A stretch of DNA of 64,000 nucleotides from Alphaproteobacteria bacterium (GTDB lineage: Bacteria > Pseudomonadota > Alphaproteobacteria > Sphingomonadales > Sphingomonadaceae): assembly GCA_003241875.1 (NCBI GenBank), contig QBLU01000005.1:89115-153114 (forward strand). Reading direction: 5' to 3'. Below, piece by piece: positions 45,043 to 54,360 of the stretch (position 1 is its first letter; every line of letters starts with the position of its first letter). The notes under the pieces are model-generated. The model was given only the letters and a program-made list of their open reading frames with translations, had not been told where the DNA came from and searched no databases. Position numbers and translations under genes: made by a program.

Positions 45043-46311
45043 ATGGATGCCGAAACCACCCTCGCAACCGCCGGCGCGCTGTCGCCTGCCGAGGCGGCGA
45101 CGCTGGCCGGCCTCGACGGGCGCCGCGACGCGATGCTGGCACAGGTGCTCGACTGGGCCGCCATCAACAGCGGCAGCCGCAACCTGCCGGGCCTGGCGAC
45201 GCTGGCCGACCGGCTGGCGGCCGCCTTTGCGCCGCTCGGCGGGGTCGCGACGCTGCATGACCCGGCGCCGGTGACGACGATCGACGCCACCGGCGCCGAG
45301 GTGCCGCTGGCGCATGGCCGCAACCTCCACATCGTGTGTCGGCCCGACGCGCCGGTGCGAGTGCTGCTGACCGGCCACATGGACACGGTGTTCGCCGCCG
45401 ATCATCCGTTCCAGGCGTGCCGCTGGCTGGACGCCGACACGCTGAACGGCCCCGGCACCGCCGACATGAAGGGCGGCATCGCCGTCATGCTGGCGGCCTT
45501 GACCGCCTTCGAGACCTCGCCGCTTGCCGATCGGCTCGGCTGGGAAATCGTCATCAACAGCGACGAGGAAGTGTCCTCCCCCGGCTCGGCGCCGCTGCTG
45601 GCGGCAGCCGCCCGGCGCTGCCACCTCGGCCTGACCTATGAACCGGCGCTGCCGGACGGCACGCTCGCCGGCGCCCGCAAGGGGTCGGGCAATTTTTCCG
45701 CCGCGATCACCGGCCGCGCCGCCCATGCAGGCCGCGAGCCCGAAAAGGGCCGCAACGCCATCATCGCCGCCGCCGACCTGGCGCTGCGGCTGAAGGCGCT
45801 GACCGCCGCCGACCTGAGCGTCAACCCGGCCCGGATCGACGGCGGCGGGCCCAACAACATCGTCCCCGACATGGCGGTGCTGCGCTGGAACATGCGGCCG
45901 TCGACACTGGCGGCGCAGGCGCGTGCCGAGGCCGCCATTGCCGCCATCACCGCCGAGATCGCCGCGGCCCACGAGGTCGCCATCCACGTCCATGGCCGCT
46001 TCGCCCGGCCGCCGAAGCCGATGGACGCCAACCAGCAGCGGCTGTTCGACCTGGTCAAGGACTGCGGCGCCGCCATCGGCCTGCCCATCGGCTGGCGCGA
46101 CACCGGCGGGGTCTGCGACGGCAACAACCTAGCTGCCACCGGCCTCGCCGTGGTCGACACGCTGGGGCCCAGGGGCGGCGCAATCCATTCCGCCGACGAG
46201 TTCCTCTGCGTCGATTCGCTGGAGGAGCGCGCGAAACTGTCGGCGCTGATCCTCTGCCGGGTTGCCCAACAGGGGTGGACGCGCGGCTGCGTCGCGGAGC
46301 AAGAATCGTGA
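45043..46311 (+). CDS. M20 family metallohydrolase, possible N-succinylglutamate desuccinylase
   Basis: A 422-residue zinc amidohydrolase of the M20/ArgE/DapE/CPG2 family. Metal ligands: H112-M-D114 in LLTGHMDTV, D141 in GTADMKGG, E175/E176 in NSDEEVSSPG (catalytic base and ligand) and E200 in LTYEPAL; a C-terminal His in GAIHSADEFL. A dimerisation lid lies between about residues 210 and 330. Its stop overlaps astA (GTGA), so it is the first gene of an arginine succinyltransferase operon that lacks the normal AstE. Since DapE of the same family removes succinyl groups, it may replace AstE; this role is inferred. Confidence 0.85.
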   Translation: MDAETTLATAGALSPAEAATLAGLDGRRDAMLAQVLDWAAINSGSRNLPGLATLADRLAAAFAPLGGVATLHDPAPVTTIDATGAEVPLAHGRNLHIVCRPDAPVRVLLTGHMDTVFAADHPFQACRWLDADTLNGPGTADMKGGIAVMLAALTAFETSPLADRLGWEIVINSDEEVSSPGSAPLLAAAARRCHLGLTYEPALPDGTLAGARKGSGNFSAAITGRAAHAGREPEKGRNAIIAAADLALRLKALTAADLSVNPARIDGGGPNNIVPDMAVLRWNMRPSTLAAQARAEAAIAAITAEIAAAHEVAIHVHGRFARPPKPMDANQQRLFDLVKDCGAAIGLPIGWRDTGGVCDGNNLAATGLAVVDTLGPRGGAIHSADEFLCVDSLEERAKLSALILCRVAQQGWTRGCVAEQES

Positions 46312-47321
46312 CCTGGCGGGTCCGTGCCGCATCCGGCGCCGATATCGATGCGCTCTTGGAGCTCGCCGCGATGACCGGCGGCGGCTTCACCAACCTGCCG
46401 CAGGACCGCGGTGCCCTCGCCGCGCGGCTGGCCTGGTCCGACGCCAGCTATGCCCGGCCCGACGCACCGCCCGAAAACGAGCTCTACATCCTGCTGCTCG
46501 AACAGGTTTCGACCGGCCGCATCGGCGGCTGCGGCATGGTGTTCAGCCGCATCGGCGTCGAATGGCCATTCTACAGCTACAAGCTCGGCACGCTGAGCCA
46601 GTCGAGCCGCGAACTCGGCCGCAGTTTCGCGCTGCAATTCCTCAGCCTGACCACCGATCACGACGGCGCCAGCGAGGTCGGCGGGCTGTTCCTCCACCCC
46701 GATCTTCGCACCGGCGGCCTCGGGCGCTTGCTGGCGCGGTCGCGCTACCTGTTCATCGCCCAGCACCGGGCACGCTTCGGCGACAAATTGCTCGCCGAAT
46801 TGCGCGGCGTCATGGACGAGGACGGCCATTCGCCGTTCTGGGACGCGCTCGGTGCCAAGTTCTTCGGCATGAGCTTTCCGGAGGCCGACGGCTTCAATGC
46901 CGTCCATGGCAACCAGTTCATCGCCGACCTGATGCCCAAGCACCCGATCTATACGGCGCTGCTCCCCCAGGCCGCCTGCGACGCCATCGGCCAGCCGCAC
47001 CCGACCGGCCGCGCCGCGCTGGCGATGCTGATGGCGGAGGGTTTTTCCTATGACAATTACGTCGACATCTTCGACGGCGGCCCGACGGTGACGGCGCGCA
47101 CCGACCAGGTCCGCAGCATCCGCGATTCGCGCGAGACCGTCATCGAGCAACTGTCGCGCTGCGAGGCCGGCTGCCACCGCGCGCTGCTCGCCCGCGGCCG
47201 GTTGACGGCGTTCGAGGCGTGGATCGGCCATGTCGCCGACGACGGCCGCTGCATTCCGCAAGGCGAGGCCGATGCCATCGGTGTCGGCACGGGAGAAATG
47301 ATCCGTCATGTCGCATTCTGA
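46308..47321 (+). CDS. astA: Arginine N-succinyltransferase
   Basis: A 337-residue GNAT-like acyltransferase moving succinyl from succinyl-CoA to the alpha-amino group of arginine, the first step of the AST pathway (family length about 340). Clear AstA blocks include GGGFTNLPQD, YSYKLGTLSQSSRELG, EVGGLFLHPDLRTGGLGRLLARSRYLF, GVMDEDGHSPFWDALGAKFFGMSFPEAD and AEGFSYDNYVDIFDGGPTVTA. The GTG start overlaps the M20 gene stop by four bases, and its end overlaps astD by 14 bases. Confidence 0.95.
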   Translation: MTWRVRAASGADIDALLELAAMTGGGFTNLPQDRGALAARLAWSDASYARPDAPPENELYILLLEQVSTGRIGGCGMVFSRIGVEWPFYSYKLGTLSQSSRELGRSFALQFLSLTTDHDGASEVGGLFLHPDLRTGGLGRLLARSRYLFIAQHRARFGDKLLAELRGVMDEDGHSPFWDALGAKFFGMSFPEADGFNAVHGNQFIADLMPKHPIYTALLPQAACDAIGQPHPTGRAALAMLMAEGFSYDNYVDIFDGGPTVTARTDQVRSIRDSRETVIEQLSRCEAGCHRALLARGRLTAFEAWIGHVADDGRCIPQGEADAIGVGTGEMIRHVAF

Positions 47322-48720
47322 ACTGGTGTCGATCGACCCCTGCACCGGGGAAACGATCTGGACGGGCGCGCCGGCCAACGTCGCCGCCGCCATCGCCGCC
47401 GCCCGCGCCGCGCTGCCGGGCTGGGCGCTGGCATCGCTCGACGACCGCATCGCCGTGGTCCGCGCCTTCAAGGCGGTCGTGCTCGACCGCGCCGACGCCT
47501 TTGCGCGGGTCATCGCCACCGAGACCGGCAAGCCGCTGTGGGAGACGAAAACCGAAGTCGCATCGGTCGCCGCCAAGGTCGACATCTCGATCACCGCCCA
47601 GGCCGAACGCGCCGGATCGCGCACCGGCGAGGTGTCGGGCGTCCGCCAGGTGCTGCGCCACAAGCCGCACGGCGTGCTGGCGGTGCTGGGGCCGTATAAT
47701 TTCCCGGCGCATCTGCCCAACGGCCATATCGTGCCGGCGCTGCTGGCGGGGAACACCATCGTCTTCAAGCCGTCGGAGCTGACGCCGGCGGTCGCCGATT
47801 TCATGGCCGATTGCTGGACGGCGGCCGGGCTGCCGCCGGGCGTGCTCACTGTCGTCCATGGCGGCGGCGAGACCGGCAAGGCGCTGGCCGGCGGCGACAT
47901 CGACGGGCTGTTGTTCACCGGCTCGGCCGGGGTCGGGGCCAGGCTGGCGCGGCAGTTCGCCGACAGCCCGGGCAAGATCCTGGCGCTCGAAATGGGCGGC
48001 AACAACCCGCTGGTGGTCTGGGATGCCGCGCCCGAGACGCTCGATGCCGTCGCGGCGCTGGTCGTCCAGTCGGCGTATCTCAGCGCCGGGCAGCGCTGCA
48101 CCTGCGCGCGCCGGCTGATCGTCCGCGACGGCAGCGAAGGACCCTTGCTCGACCGGGTGACGGCGCTGATCGATCGCATCATCGTCGGCGCGCCGTTCGA
48201 TGATCCGCAGCCGTTCATGGGCCCGGTGATCGCCAACCATGCCGCCGACGGGCTGCTCGCCGGCGCCGCGCTGCTGGCGGACAAGGGCGCGACGGTCATC
48301 CGGCCGCTGACCCGCCACCGCGAGGACCGGCCGTTCCTGTCGCCGGCGCTCTACGATATCACCGGCCTCGGCGGCCTGCCCGATGCCGAGCTGTTCGGGC
48401 CGTTCCTGCAGATGACCCGCGTCGCCGACTGGGACGCCGCTATCGCCGCCGCCAATGCCACGAACTTCGGCTTGTCGGCCGGCCTCATCGGCGGCGACGC
48501 GGCGCTGTACGACCGCTTCTGGGCCGCCAGCCGCGCCGGGGTCGTCAACTGGAACCGGCCGACCAACGGCGCCGCCTCCAACGCCCCCTTCGGCGGCATC
48601 GGCCTCAGCGGCAACCACCGCCCCAGCGCCTATTATGCCGCCGATTACACCGCCTGGCCGGTCGCCAGCCTGGAGGCCGATGCGCCCGAAGGCAGCATCG
48701 CGACGGGTTTGCGCGGGTGA
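47308..48720 (+). CDS. astD: Succinylglutamate-semialdehyde dehydrogenase
   Basis: A 470-residue aldehyde dehydrogenase that oxidises N-succinylglutamate 5-semialdehyde, step four of the pathway. Catalytic Cys264 is in SAGQRCTCARR and the general base E228 is in ALEMGGNNPLVV; GPYNFPAHLPNGHIVPALLAGNT is the AstD form of the cofactor region. It begins inside the astA end (14-base overlap) and its stop overlaps astB (GTGA). AstC, which makes its substrate by transamination, is not in this cluster. Confidence 0.94.
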   Translation: MSHSELVSIDPCTGETIWTGAPANVAAAIAAARAALPGWALASLDDRIAVVRAFKAVVLDRADAFARVIATETGKPLWETKTEVASVAAKVDISITAQAERAGSRTGEVSGVRQVLRHKPHGVLAVLGPYNFPAHLPNGHIVPALLAGNTIVFKPSELTPAVADFMADCWTAAGLPPGVLTVVHGGGETGKALAGGDIDGLLFTGSAGVGARLARQFADSPGKILALEMGGNNPLVVWDAAPETLDAVAALVVQSAYLSAGQRCTCARRLIVRDGSEGPLLDRVTALIDRIIVGAPFDDPQPFMGPVIANHAADGLLAGAALLADKGATVIRPLTRHREDRPFLSPALYDITGLGGLPDAELFGPFLQMTRVADWDAAIAAANATNFGLSAGLIGGDAALYDRFWAASRAGVVNWNRPTNGAASNAPFGGIGLSGNHRPSAYYAADYTAWPVASLEADAPEGSIATGLRG

Positions 48721-49979
48721 GCCGGGAAATCAACTTCGACGGCCTCATCGGCCCGACCCATAATTACGCCGCGCTCAGCTTCGGCAATCTCGCCAGCGCG
48801 TCGAACCTGGGCGCCACCAGCCGCCCGCGCGATGCGGCGCTGCAGGGCCTCGCCAAGATGCGCTTCGCCATGGGTCTCGGCCTGGCGCAGGGTTTCCTGC
48901 TGCCGCTGGAGCGGCCCAATACGGCCTGGCTGCGGCAGCTGGGCTTTGCCGGCAGCGACGCCGGGGTCTGCGCCGCCGCCCATGCCGCCGACCCGCGACT
49001 GTTCGCCCAAGCCTGCTCGGCCTCCTCGATGTGGACCGCCAACGCCGCCACGGTATCGCCTGCCGCCGATTGCACCGACGGCCGCACCCACCTCAGCGTC
49101 GCCAACCTGTCCCGCATGACCCATCGCAGCCTCGAACACCCCGAGACGCTGGCGCAATTGCGCCTCGCCTTCGCCCACCCGGCGTTCGCGGTCCACGAGG
49201 CCGTCCCGGCGACGTTCGGGGACGAAGGGGCAGCGAACCACATGCGATTGACCTCGCGGCACGACGCGGCCGGCGTCGAAGTCTTTGTCTATGGCGAGGA
49301 AGGCGGCAAGTTCCCCGCCCGCCAGAACCGCCGCGCCAGCGAGGCCGTCGCCCGCCGCCACGGCCTCGATCCGGCGCGTACGCTGTTCGTCGCGCAGAGC
49401 CAGGCCGCGATCGATGCCGGCGCCTTCCACAACGACGTCGTCGCTGTCGCCAACGAACATGTGCTGTTCGCCCATGAACAGGCCTTTGCCGACGCGGGCG
49501 CGCTGAAGGCCGATCTCGCCCGGCTGCTGCCCGAGGCCATCGTCGTCGAGGTCCCGGCCAGCGCCGTCAGCCTCGCCGATGCGGTTACCTCCTATCTGTT
49601 CAACTCGCAGCTGGTGACGCTGCCCGGTGGTGGCATGGCATTGATCCTGCCGCGCGAGTCCGAGGCCAATCCGCGGGTCAAGGCATGGCTCGACACCATG
49701 CTCGCCGGCAACGGCCCGATCCGCGCCGTGCATTATGTCGAGGTCCGCGAATCGATGCGCAACGGCGGCGGCCCGGCCTGCCTGCGGCTGCGCGTCGTCG
49801 CCGATCCGGCAACAATCGACCCGCGCTTCCTCCTCGACGACGCCAGGGCCGACCGGCTGGAGGCGCTGGTCACCGCGCACTGGCCCGAAACCATCGGCCC
49901 CGGCGACCTCGGCAATCCGGCACTGTGGGAGCAGGCGTGGCAGGCACGCCGGGTGCTGCTGGCCGAACTCGGCCTCTAG
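48717..49979 (+). CDS. astB: N-succinylarginine dihydrolase
   Basis: A 420-residue amidinotransferase-fold enzyme that converts N-succinylarginine to succinylornithine, CO2 and two NH3. REINFDGLIGPTHNYAALSFGN is the AstB start, and the catalytic Cys is in NGGGPACLRLRVV near residue 360. It is slightly shorter than the E. coli enzyme (447). GTG start overlaps the astD stop. As the last operon gene it is followed by an inverted repeat that may end the transcript. Confidence 0.95.
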   Translation: MSREINFDGLIGPTHNYAALSFGNLASASNLGATSRPRDAALQGLAKMRFAMGLGLAQGFLLPLERPNTAWLRQLGFAGSDAGVCAAAHAADPRLFAQACSASSMWTANAATVSPAADCTDGRTHLSVANLSRMTHRSLEHPETLAQLRLAFAHPAFAVHEAVPATFGDEGAANHMRLTSRHDAAGVEVFVYGEEGGKFPARQNRRASEAVARRHGLDPARTLFVAQSQAAIDAGAFHNDVVAVANEHVLFAHEQAFADAGALKADLARLLPEAIVVEVPASAVSLADAVTSYLFNSQLVTLPGGGMALILPRESEANPRVKAWLDTMLAGNGPIRAVHYVEVRESMRNGGGPACLRLRVVADPATIDPRFLLDDARADRLEALVTAHWPETIGPGDLGNPALWEQAWQARRVLLAELGL

Positions 49980-49984
49980 ACACC

Positions 49985-50076
49985 GTCATGCCAGCGCAGG
50001 CTGGCATCCAGCCGTGCCGCAAGGGCCCACACGCCCGCAGACGAAGAATCTGGATGCCAGCCTGCGCTGGCATGAC
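49985..50076. repeat. Inverted intergenic repeat
   Basis: Perfect 27-base arms at 49985-50011 and 50050-50076 enclose 38 bases; the arms include GCCAGCGCAGGCTGGC, itself a near-palindrome. It directly follows the astB stop and precedes the M24 peptidase gene. Confidence 0.82.
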
Positions 50077-50135
50077 ACTGATAGTGACGCGCGGGTACGT
50101 CAGCCCCTAAGGTGCCCGCACACCAGGGGGACCCG

Positions 50136-51494
50136 ATGAAATCACTCGCCGCCGCATTGCTGTTGCTCGCCGCGCCCGCCAGCGCCGCGCCCTTTTGCCA
50201 GACCGAGGCCAGCGACCCGGCCATCCCCGCCATCCTGCCGCTGAAGGACCGCGCCGCGCTGCAGGACCGCTGGCTCAAGGAACGCCTCGACACCGTCATC
50301 CCCGCCGTCATGCGCAAGCACGGCATCGACATGTGGGTGCTGGTGGCGCGCGAATATCTCGAGGACCCGGTCGTCGCCACCATGCTCGACGGCGAATCGA
50401 TGCACGCCCGGCGCCGCACCATCCTGGTCTTCTTCGATCCCGGCGCCGGCAAGCCGGTCGAGCGCCTCACCGTCAGCCGCTATGGCCTCGGCGGCCTGTT
50501 CGCGGCGGCCTGGAAGCCGGAGCAGCAGCCCGACCAATGGGCGGCGCTCGCCGACATCATCAAGGCGCGGAACCCGACAAAGATCGGCCTCAACGTCTCG
50601 TCGGTCGTCACCTTCGGCGACGGGCTGACCGCCAGCCAGCGCGACGACCTGGTGGCCGCGCTGCCGCCCGAACTGCGCAGCCGCGTCGTGCCGGCCGAAA
50701 AACTCGCGGTCGGCTGGCTCGAAACCCGCATCCCGGCCGAAATGGCGGTCTATCCGTCGATCGTCCGCACCGCCCATGCCATCATCGCCGAAGGCTTTTC
50801 CGGCAAGGTCATCACGCCCGGCAAGACCACCGCCAAGGATGTCGTCTGGTGGTATCGCGAGCGCATCGCCGGGCTGAAGCTCGGCACCTGGTTCCAGCCG
50901 TCGGTCGGCATCCATCGCCAGGGCGTCGCCGAGGTCATGGAGGGCGACACCATCATCCAGCCCGGCGACCTGCTGTGGACCGATTTCGGCATCACCTATC
51001 TCGGCCTCAACACCGATACCCAGCATCTCGGCTATGTGCTGAAACCCGGCGAGACCGACGCGCCGGCGGGGCTGAAGGCCGGGCTGGCGGCGAGCAACGG
51101 CGTGCAGGATGCGTTGACCGCGTCGTTCAAGACCGGGCTCACCGGCAACGCCGTGCTGGCGGCGGCGCGCGCCAAGGCCATTGCGGCCGGCCTCGACCCG
51201 GTCATCTATTCGCACCCGATCGGCTATCACGGCCACGCCGCCGGCACGCCGATCGGCATGTGGGACAACCAGAACCCCCGCGACGAGGGCGAGGCGTTGG
51301 TCAACGCCGACACCGCCTGGTCGATCGAGCTGCAGGCCCGGTTCAAGGTGCCCGAATGGGGCGGGCAGACGGTCGGCTTCAAGTCGGAGGAGGACGCATT
51401 CTTCGACGGGAAGACGGTGCAATATATCGACGGCCGGCAGACGCGGCTGCACCTGATCCCGCGGGTGGGGCCGCCGGTGGCGGGCTGCAACTAA
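50136..51494 (+). CDS. Exported M24 family metallopeptidase (Xaa-Pro aminopeptidase-like)
   Basis: A 452-residue pita-bread-fold peptidase with signal peptide MKSLAAALLLLAAPASAA. The C-terminal catalytic domain shows DLLWTDFGITYLGLNTDTQHLGYV (two metal Asp sites), HPIGYHGHAAGTPIGMWD (metal His), WSIELQARFKVPEWGG and FKSEEDAFF (Glu ligands). The N-terminal part is a creatinase-like domain. It probably removes amino acids from proline-containing peptides in the periplasm. The ATG is preceded by AGGGGG. Its place after the arginine operon is suggestive but not proof of shared function. Confidence 0.83.
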   Translation: MKSLAAALLLLAAPASAAPFCQTEASDPAIPAILPLKDRAALQDRWLKERLDTVIPAVMRKHGIDMWVLVAREYLEDPVVATMLDGESMHARRRTILVFFDPGAGKPVERLTVSRYGLGGLFAAAWKPEQQPDQWAALADIIKARNPTKIGLNVSSVVTFGDGLTASQRDDLVAALPPELRSRVVPAEKLAVGWLETRIPAEMAVYPSIVRTAHAIIAEGFSGKVITPGKTTAKDVVWWYRERIAGLKLGTWFQPSVGIHRQGVAEVMEGDTIIQPGDLLWTDFGITYLGLNTDTQHLGYVLKPGETDAPAGLKAGLAASNGVQDALTASFKTGLTGNAVLAAARAKAIAAGLDPVIYSHPIGYHGHAAGTPIGMWDNQNPRDEGEALVNADTAWSIELQARFKVPEWGGQTVGFKSEEDAFFDGKTVQYIDGRQTRLHLIPRVGPPVAGCN

Positions 51495-51495
51495 C

Positions 51496-51627
51496 TTCCT
51501 CCCCCTGGAGGGGGGAGGCGAGAGACGGCGAAGCCGGCCCGGGTGGGGGTGGTTCTCGTGGTCACGCGCGAACCACCCCCACCCGCCGCGCTGGCGCGCG
51601 AGTCGCCTCCCCCCTGAGGGGGAGGAA
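51496..51627. repeat. Palindromic intergenic repeat, family B copy 1
   Basis: A roughly 132-base element, ends starting TTCCTCCCCCT and ending GGGGGAGGAA, with arms containing GGCGAGAGACGGCGAAGCC and GCGCGCGAGTCGCC and a variable centre. A second copy is at 58705-58837. It separates the convergent M24 peptidase and AMP nucleosidase genes. Confidence 0.85.
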
Positions 51628-51629
51628 AC

Positions 51630-53078
51630 TTATCTGAACGGCGGCTCATCAAACGCCCGCAACTTGCGGCTGTGCAACCCCGGCCCGGCATCCCGCAGCA
51701 GCTTCACCGCCTCGATGCCGATGTGCAGATGCTCCGAAATGGCGCCTTCGTAAAAGCGGTTGGCCTGGCCCGGCAGCTTGATCTCGCCGTGCAGCGGCTT
51801 GTCCGACACGCAAAGCAGCGTCCCGTACGGCACCCGAAACCGATACCCCTGCGCCGCGATCGTCGCCGATTCCATGTCGACCGCGACAGCGCGTGACTGG
51901 TTGAAGCGCAGCGCCGAACGGCTGAAGCGCAGTTCCCAGTTGCGATCGTCGGTCGTCACCACCGTCCCCGTGCGCAGCCGCGGCTTCAGCGCCTCGCCCT
52001 CGGCACCCGTCACCGATTCGGCAGCCTGCTGCAGCGCCTTCTGCACCTCCGACAGCGCCGGGATCGGAATCTCCGGCGGCAGCACGTCGTCGAGGACATG
52101 GTCGTCGCGCAGATAGGCATGCGCCAGCACATAGTCGCCGATCGCCTGGCTCGGCCGCAGTCCGCCGCAATGGCCGATCATCAACCACGCCTCGGGCCGC
52201 AGCACGGCGAGGTGGTCGCAGATCGTCTTGGCATTGGCCGGGCCAACGCCGATGTTGACCAATGTGATGCCCATCCGCCCCGGCCGGGTCAGGTGCCACG
52301 CCGGCATCTGGTGCTTGCGCCACGCCACATCGGCGGCGGCGCGATCGGGCGACGGGTCATCGGCATAGATGTCGAGGCCGCCCGGGCAGGCCAGCCGGTC
52401 ATAGCCGTCCTTGCCGATCTCGCCACAGGCCCAGCGCACGAATTCATCGACATAGCGATGATAGTTGGTGAGCAGGATATAGTGCTGGAAATCCTCCGGC
52501 GCGGTGCCGGTATAATGTTTCAGCCGGGCCAGCGAGAAATCGGTGCGCGGGCCATCGAACAGCGCCAGCGGCCGGTTTTCCGACAGGCCGTCGTCCCACA
52601 GCCCGTCGGCGAGCTCGTCGCCGATCTGCGACAGCTCCGTCGTCGGGAACCAGCGCGCCAGTTCCGACGCGGCGGCGGCATCGAGCCGCAGGTCGGGGGC
52701 GCCGTCGAGCACATAGGGATAGGGTATCTCCACCTCCGACCGGCCGGTCGACAGCGTCACCTCGTAATCCTGGGTGATCAGCTCGAGCTGCTCGATCAGG
52801 AAGGCGCGGTACATTTCGGGCCGCGTTACCGTCGTCGCATAGCTGCCGGGGCGGTTGAGCCGGGCAAAGGCGCGCACCGGGCGGGCGCGGGTGTGGCCGC
52901 CGGAATAGCTCAGCCGCAGTTCGGGATAGGCCCAGTCGCCGCGCACCCGCGCCGCGGGATCGGGGGTGGTGCCGTCGTCGAGATAGGTCTTCAGGGCGGC
53001 GCGCAGCGCGGCGGTCGATTCGGCATGGATCGCCGCCAGCTGGTCGACGAGTTCGGATGCGGTGAATTGGGCTGTCAT
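51630..53078 (-). CDS. amn: AMP nucleosidase
   Basis: A 482-residue enzyme hydrolysing AMP to adenine and ribose-5-phosphate, regulating adenylate levels (E. coli Amn is 484). The N-terminal domain has YPELRLSYSGGHTRARPVRAFARLNRPGSYATTVTRPEMYRAFL; the nucleoside phosphorylase-like catalytic domain has GVGPANAKTICDHLAVLRPEAWLMIGHCGGLRPSQAIGDYVLAHAYLRDDHVLD and VDMESATIAAQGYRFRVPYGTLLCVSDKPLHGE. Strong full-length match. ATG at MTAQFTASELV was used; the longer frame reads through a repeat. It is flanked by repeats on both sides. Confidence 0.95.
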   Translation of the reverse strand: MTAQFTASELVDQLAAIHAESTAALRAALKTYLDDGTTPDPAARVRGDWAYPELRLSYSGGHTRARPVRAFARLNRPGSYATTVTRPEMYRAFLIEQLELITQDYEVTLSTGRSEVEIPYPYVLDGAPDLRLDAAAASELARWFPTTELSQIGDELADGLWDDGLSENRPLALFDGPRTDFSLARLKHYTGTAPEDFQHYILLTNYHRYVDEFVRWACGEIGKDGYDRLACPGGLDIYADDPSPDRAAADVAWRKHQMPAWHLTRPGRMGITLVNIGVGPANAKTICDHLAVLRPEAWLMIGHCGGLRPSQAIGDYVLAHAYLRDDHVLDDVLPPEIPIPALSEVQKALQQAAESVTGAEGEALKPRLRTGTVVTTDDRNWELRFSRSALRFNQSRAVAVDMESATIAAQGYRFRVPYGTLLCVSDKPLHGEIKLPGQANRFYEGAISEHLHIGIEAVKLLRDAGPGLHSRKLRAFDEPPFR

Positions 53079-53108
53079 CGCCAGCCTATGCCCGAAACTT
53101 CGTCGCCT

Positions 53109-53201
53109 GTCATCCCGGGCCTGACCCGGGAGCCAGCTTCCTTCCGCCGCCCATCCCTGCAATAGGGACGCAAAGTCAACCGGGTCCACGCCCCGGATGA
53201 C
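53109..53201. repeat. Inverted intergenic repeat, family A copy 2
   Basis: GTCATCCCGGGCCTGACCCGGGAG opposes CGGGTCCACGCCCCGGATGAC about 45 bases later. It is an imperfect version of the element at 43012-43091. It lies upstream of the acyl-CoA dehydrogenase gene. Confidence 0.7.
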
Positions 53202-53214
53202 AGGGAGTGATGTC

Positions 53215-54360
53215 ATGCAATTCGACCTGACCGACGACCAGCGCGCCATCCAGGAGGCCGCACGCCGCTTCACCGCCGACCGCATCACCCCGCATGCCGC
53301 CGAATGGGATGAAAAGCACATCTATCCCAAGGCGACGATCCAGGCCGCGGCGGAGCTGGGCTTTGCCGCCATCTATGTCAGCGAGGCCAATGGCGGCATC
53401 GGCCTTGGCCGGCTGGAGGCGGCGCTGATCATGGAGGCGATGGCCTATGGCTGCCCGTCGACCAGCGCCTTCATCTCCATCCACAACATGGCGGCGTGGA
53501 TGATCGACGCCTATGGCGCGGCACCGGTCCAGGAAAAATACCTGCCGTCGCTGGTCACCATGGACACCATCGCCAGCTATTGCCTGACCGAGCCGGGCTC
53601 CGGTTCCGATGCCGCGGCGCTGAAGACCCGCGCCGTCCGCGACGGCGACGACTATATCGTCACGGGTTCCAAGGCCTTCATCTCCGGCGGCGGCGTCAAC
53701 GACATCTATGTGACGATGGTGCGCACCGGCGAGGATGGCCCCAAGGGCATTTCCTGCCTGGTCATCGAAAAGGACATGCCCGGCGTCAGCTTCGGCGCGC
53801 CGGAACGCAAATTGGGCTGGCATTCGCAGCCGACCGCGCAGGTGAACTTCGATCATGTCCGCGTGCCGGTCGCCAATATCGTCGGCGCCGAGGGGCAGGG
53901 CTTTGCCATCGCCATGGCCGGGCTCGATGGCGGCCGCCTCAACATCGGCGCCTGCAGCCTCGGCGGCGGCCAGCGCGCGCTCGACGAAGCCATCGGCTAT
54001 GCCCGGCAGCGCACCCAGTTCGGCAAGGCCATCACCGATTTCCAGGCCACCCAGTTCAAGCTCGCCGACATGGAAACCGAGCTCGCCGCCGCCCGCGCGC
54101 TCCTGTACCAGGCCGCCGCCAAGGTCAGCGCCGGCGCCCCCGACAAGACGCGCTTTGCCGCCATGGCCAAAAGGCTGGCGACCGACACCGGCATGGCGGT
54201 CGCCGATCGCGCCCTGCAGCTGCACGGCGGCTACGGCTATCTCATGGATTTCCCGGTCGAACGCATCTTCCGCGACCTGCGCGTCCACCAGATCCTCGAG
54301 GGCACCAACGAGATCATGCGCATGATCACCGCGCGGGAGCTGCTGCGCGCGGTGAACTGA
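53215..54360 (+). CDS. Acyl-CoA dehydrogenase, homotetrameric short-chain type
   Basis: A 381-residue FAD enzyme introducing the C2-C3 double bond in acyl-CoA esters. YCLTEPGSGSDAAALKTRAVRDGDDYIVTGSK is the FAD/substrate region, QLHGGYGYLMDFPVERIFRDLRVHQILEGTNEIMRMI holds the catalytic Glu in EGT, and the pattern resembles isobutyryl-CoA dehydrogenases (ACAD8), suggesting branched-chain (valine) catabolism by family. GGGAGTGATGTC precedes the ATG. No other valine-pathway gene is next to it. Confidence 0.9.
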   Translation: MQFDLTDDQRAIQEAARRFTADRITPHAAEWDEKHIYPKATIQAAAELGFAAIYVSEANGGIGLGRLEAALIMEAMAYGCPSTSAFISIHNMAAWMIDAYGAAPVQEKYLPSLVTMDTIASYCLTEPGSGSDAAALKTRAVRDGDDYIVTGSKAFISGGGVNDIYVTMVRTGEDGPKGISCLVIEKDMPGVSFGAPERKLGWHSQPTAQVNFDHVRVPVANIVGAEGQGFAIAMAGLDGGRLNIGACSLGGGQRALDEAIGYARQRTQFGKAITDFQATQFKLADMETELAAARALLYQAAAKVSAGAPDKTRFAAMAKRLATDTGMAVADRALQLHGGYGYLMDFPVERIFRDLRVHQILEGTNEIMRMITARELLRAVN

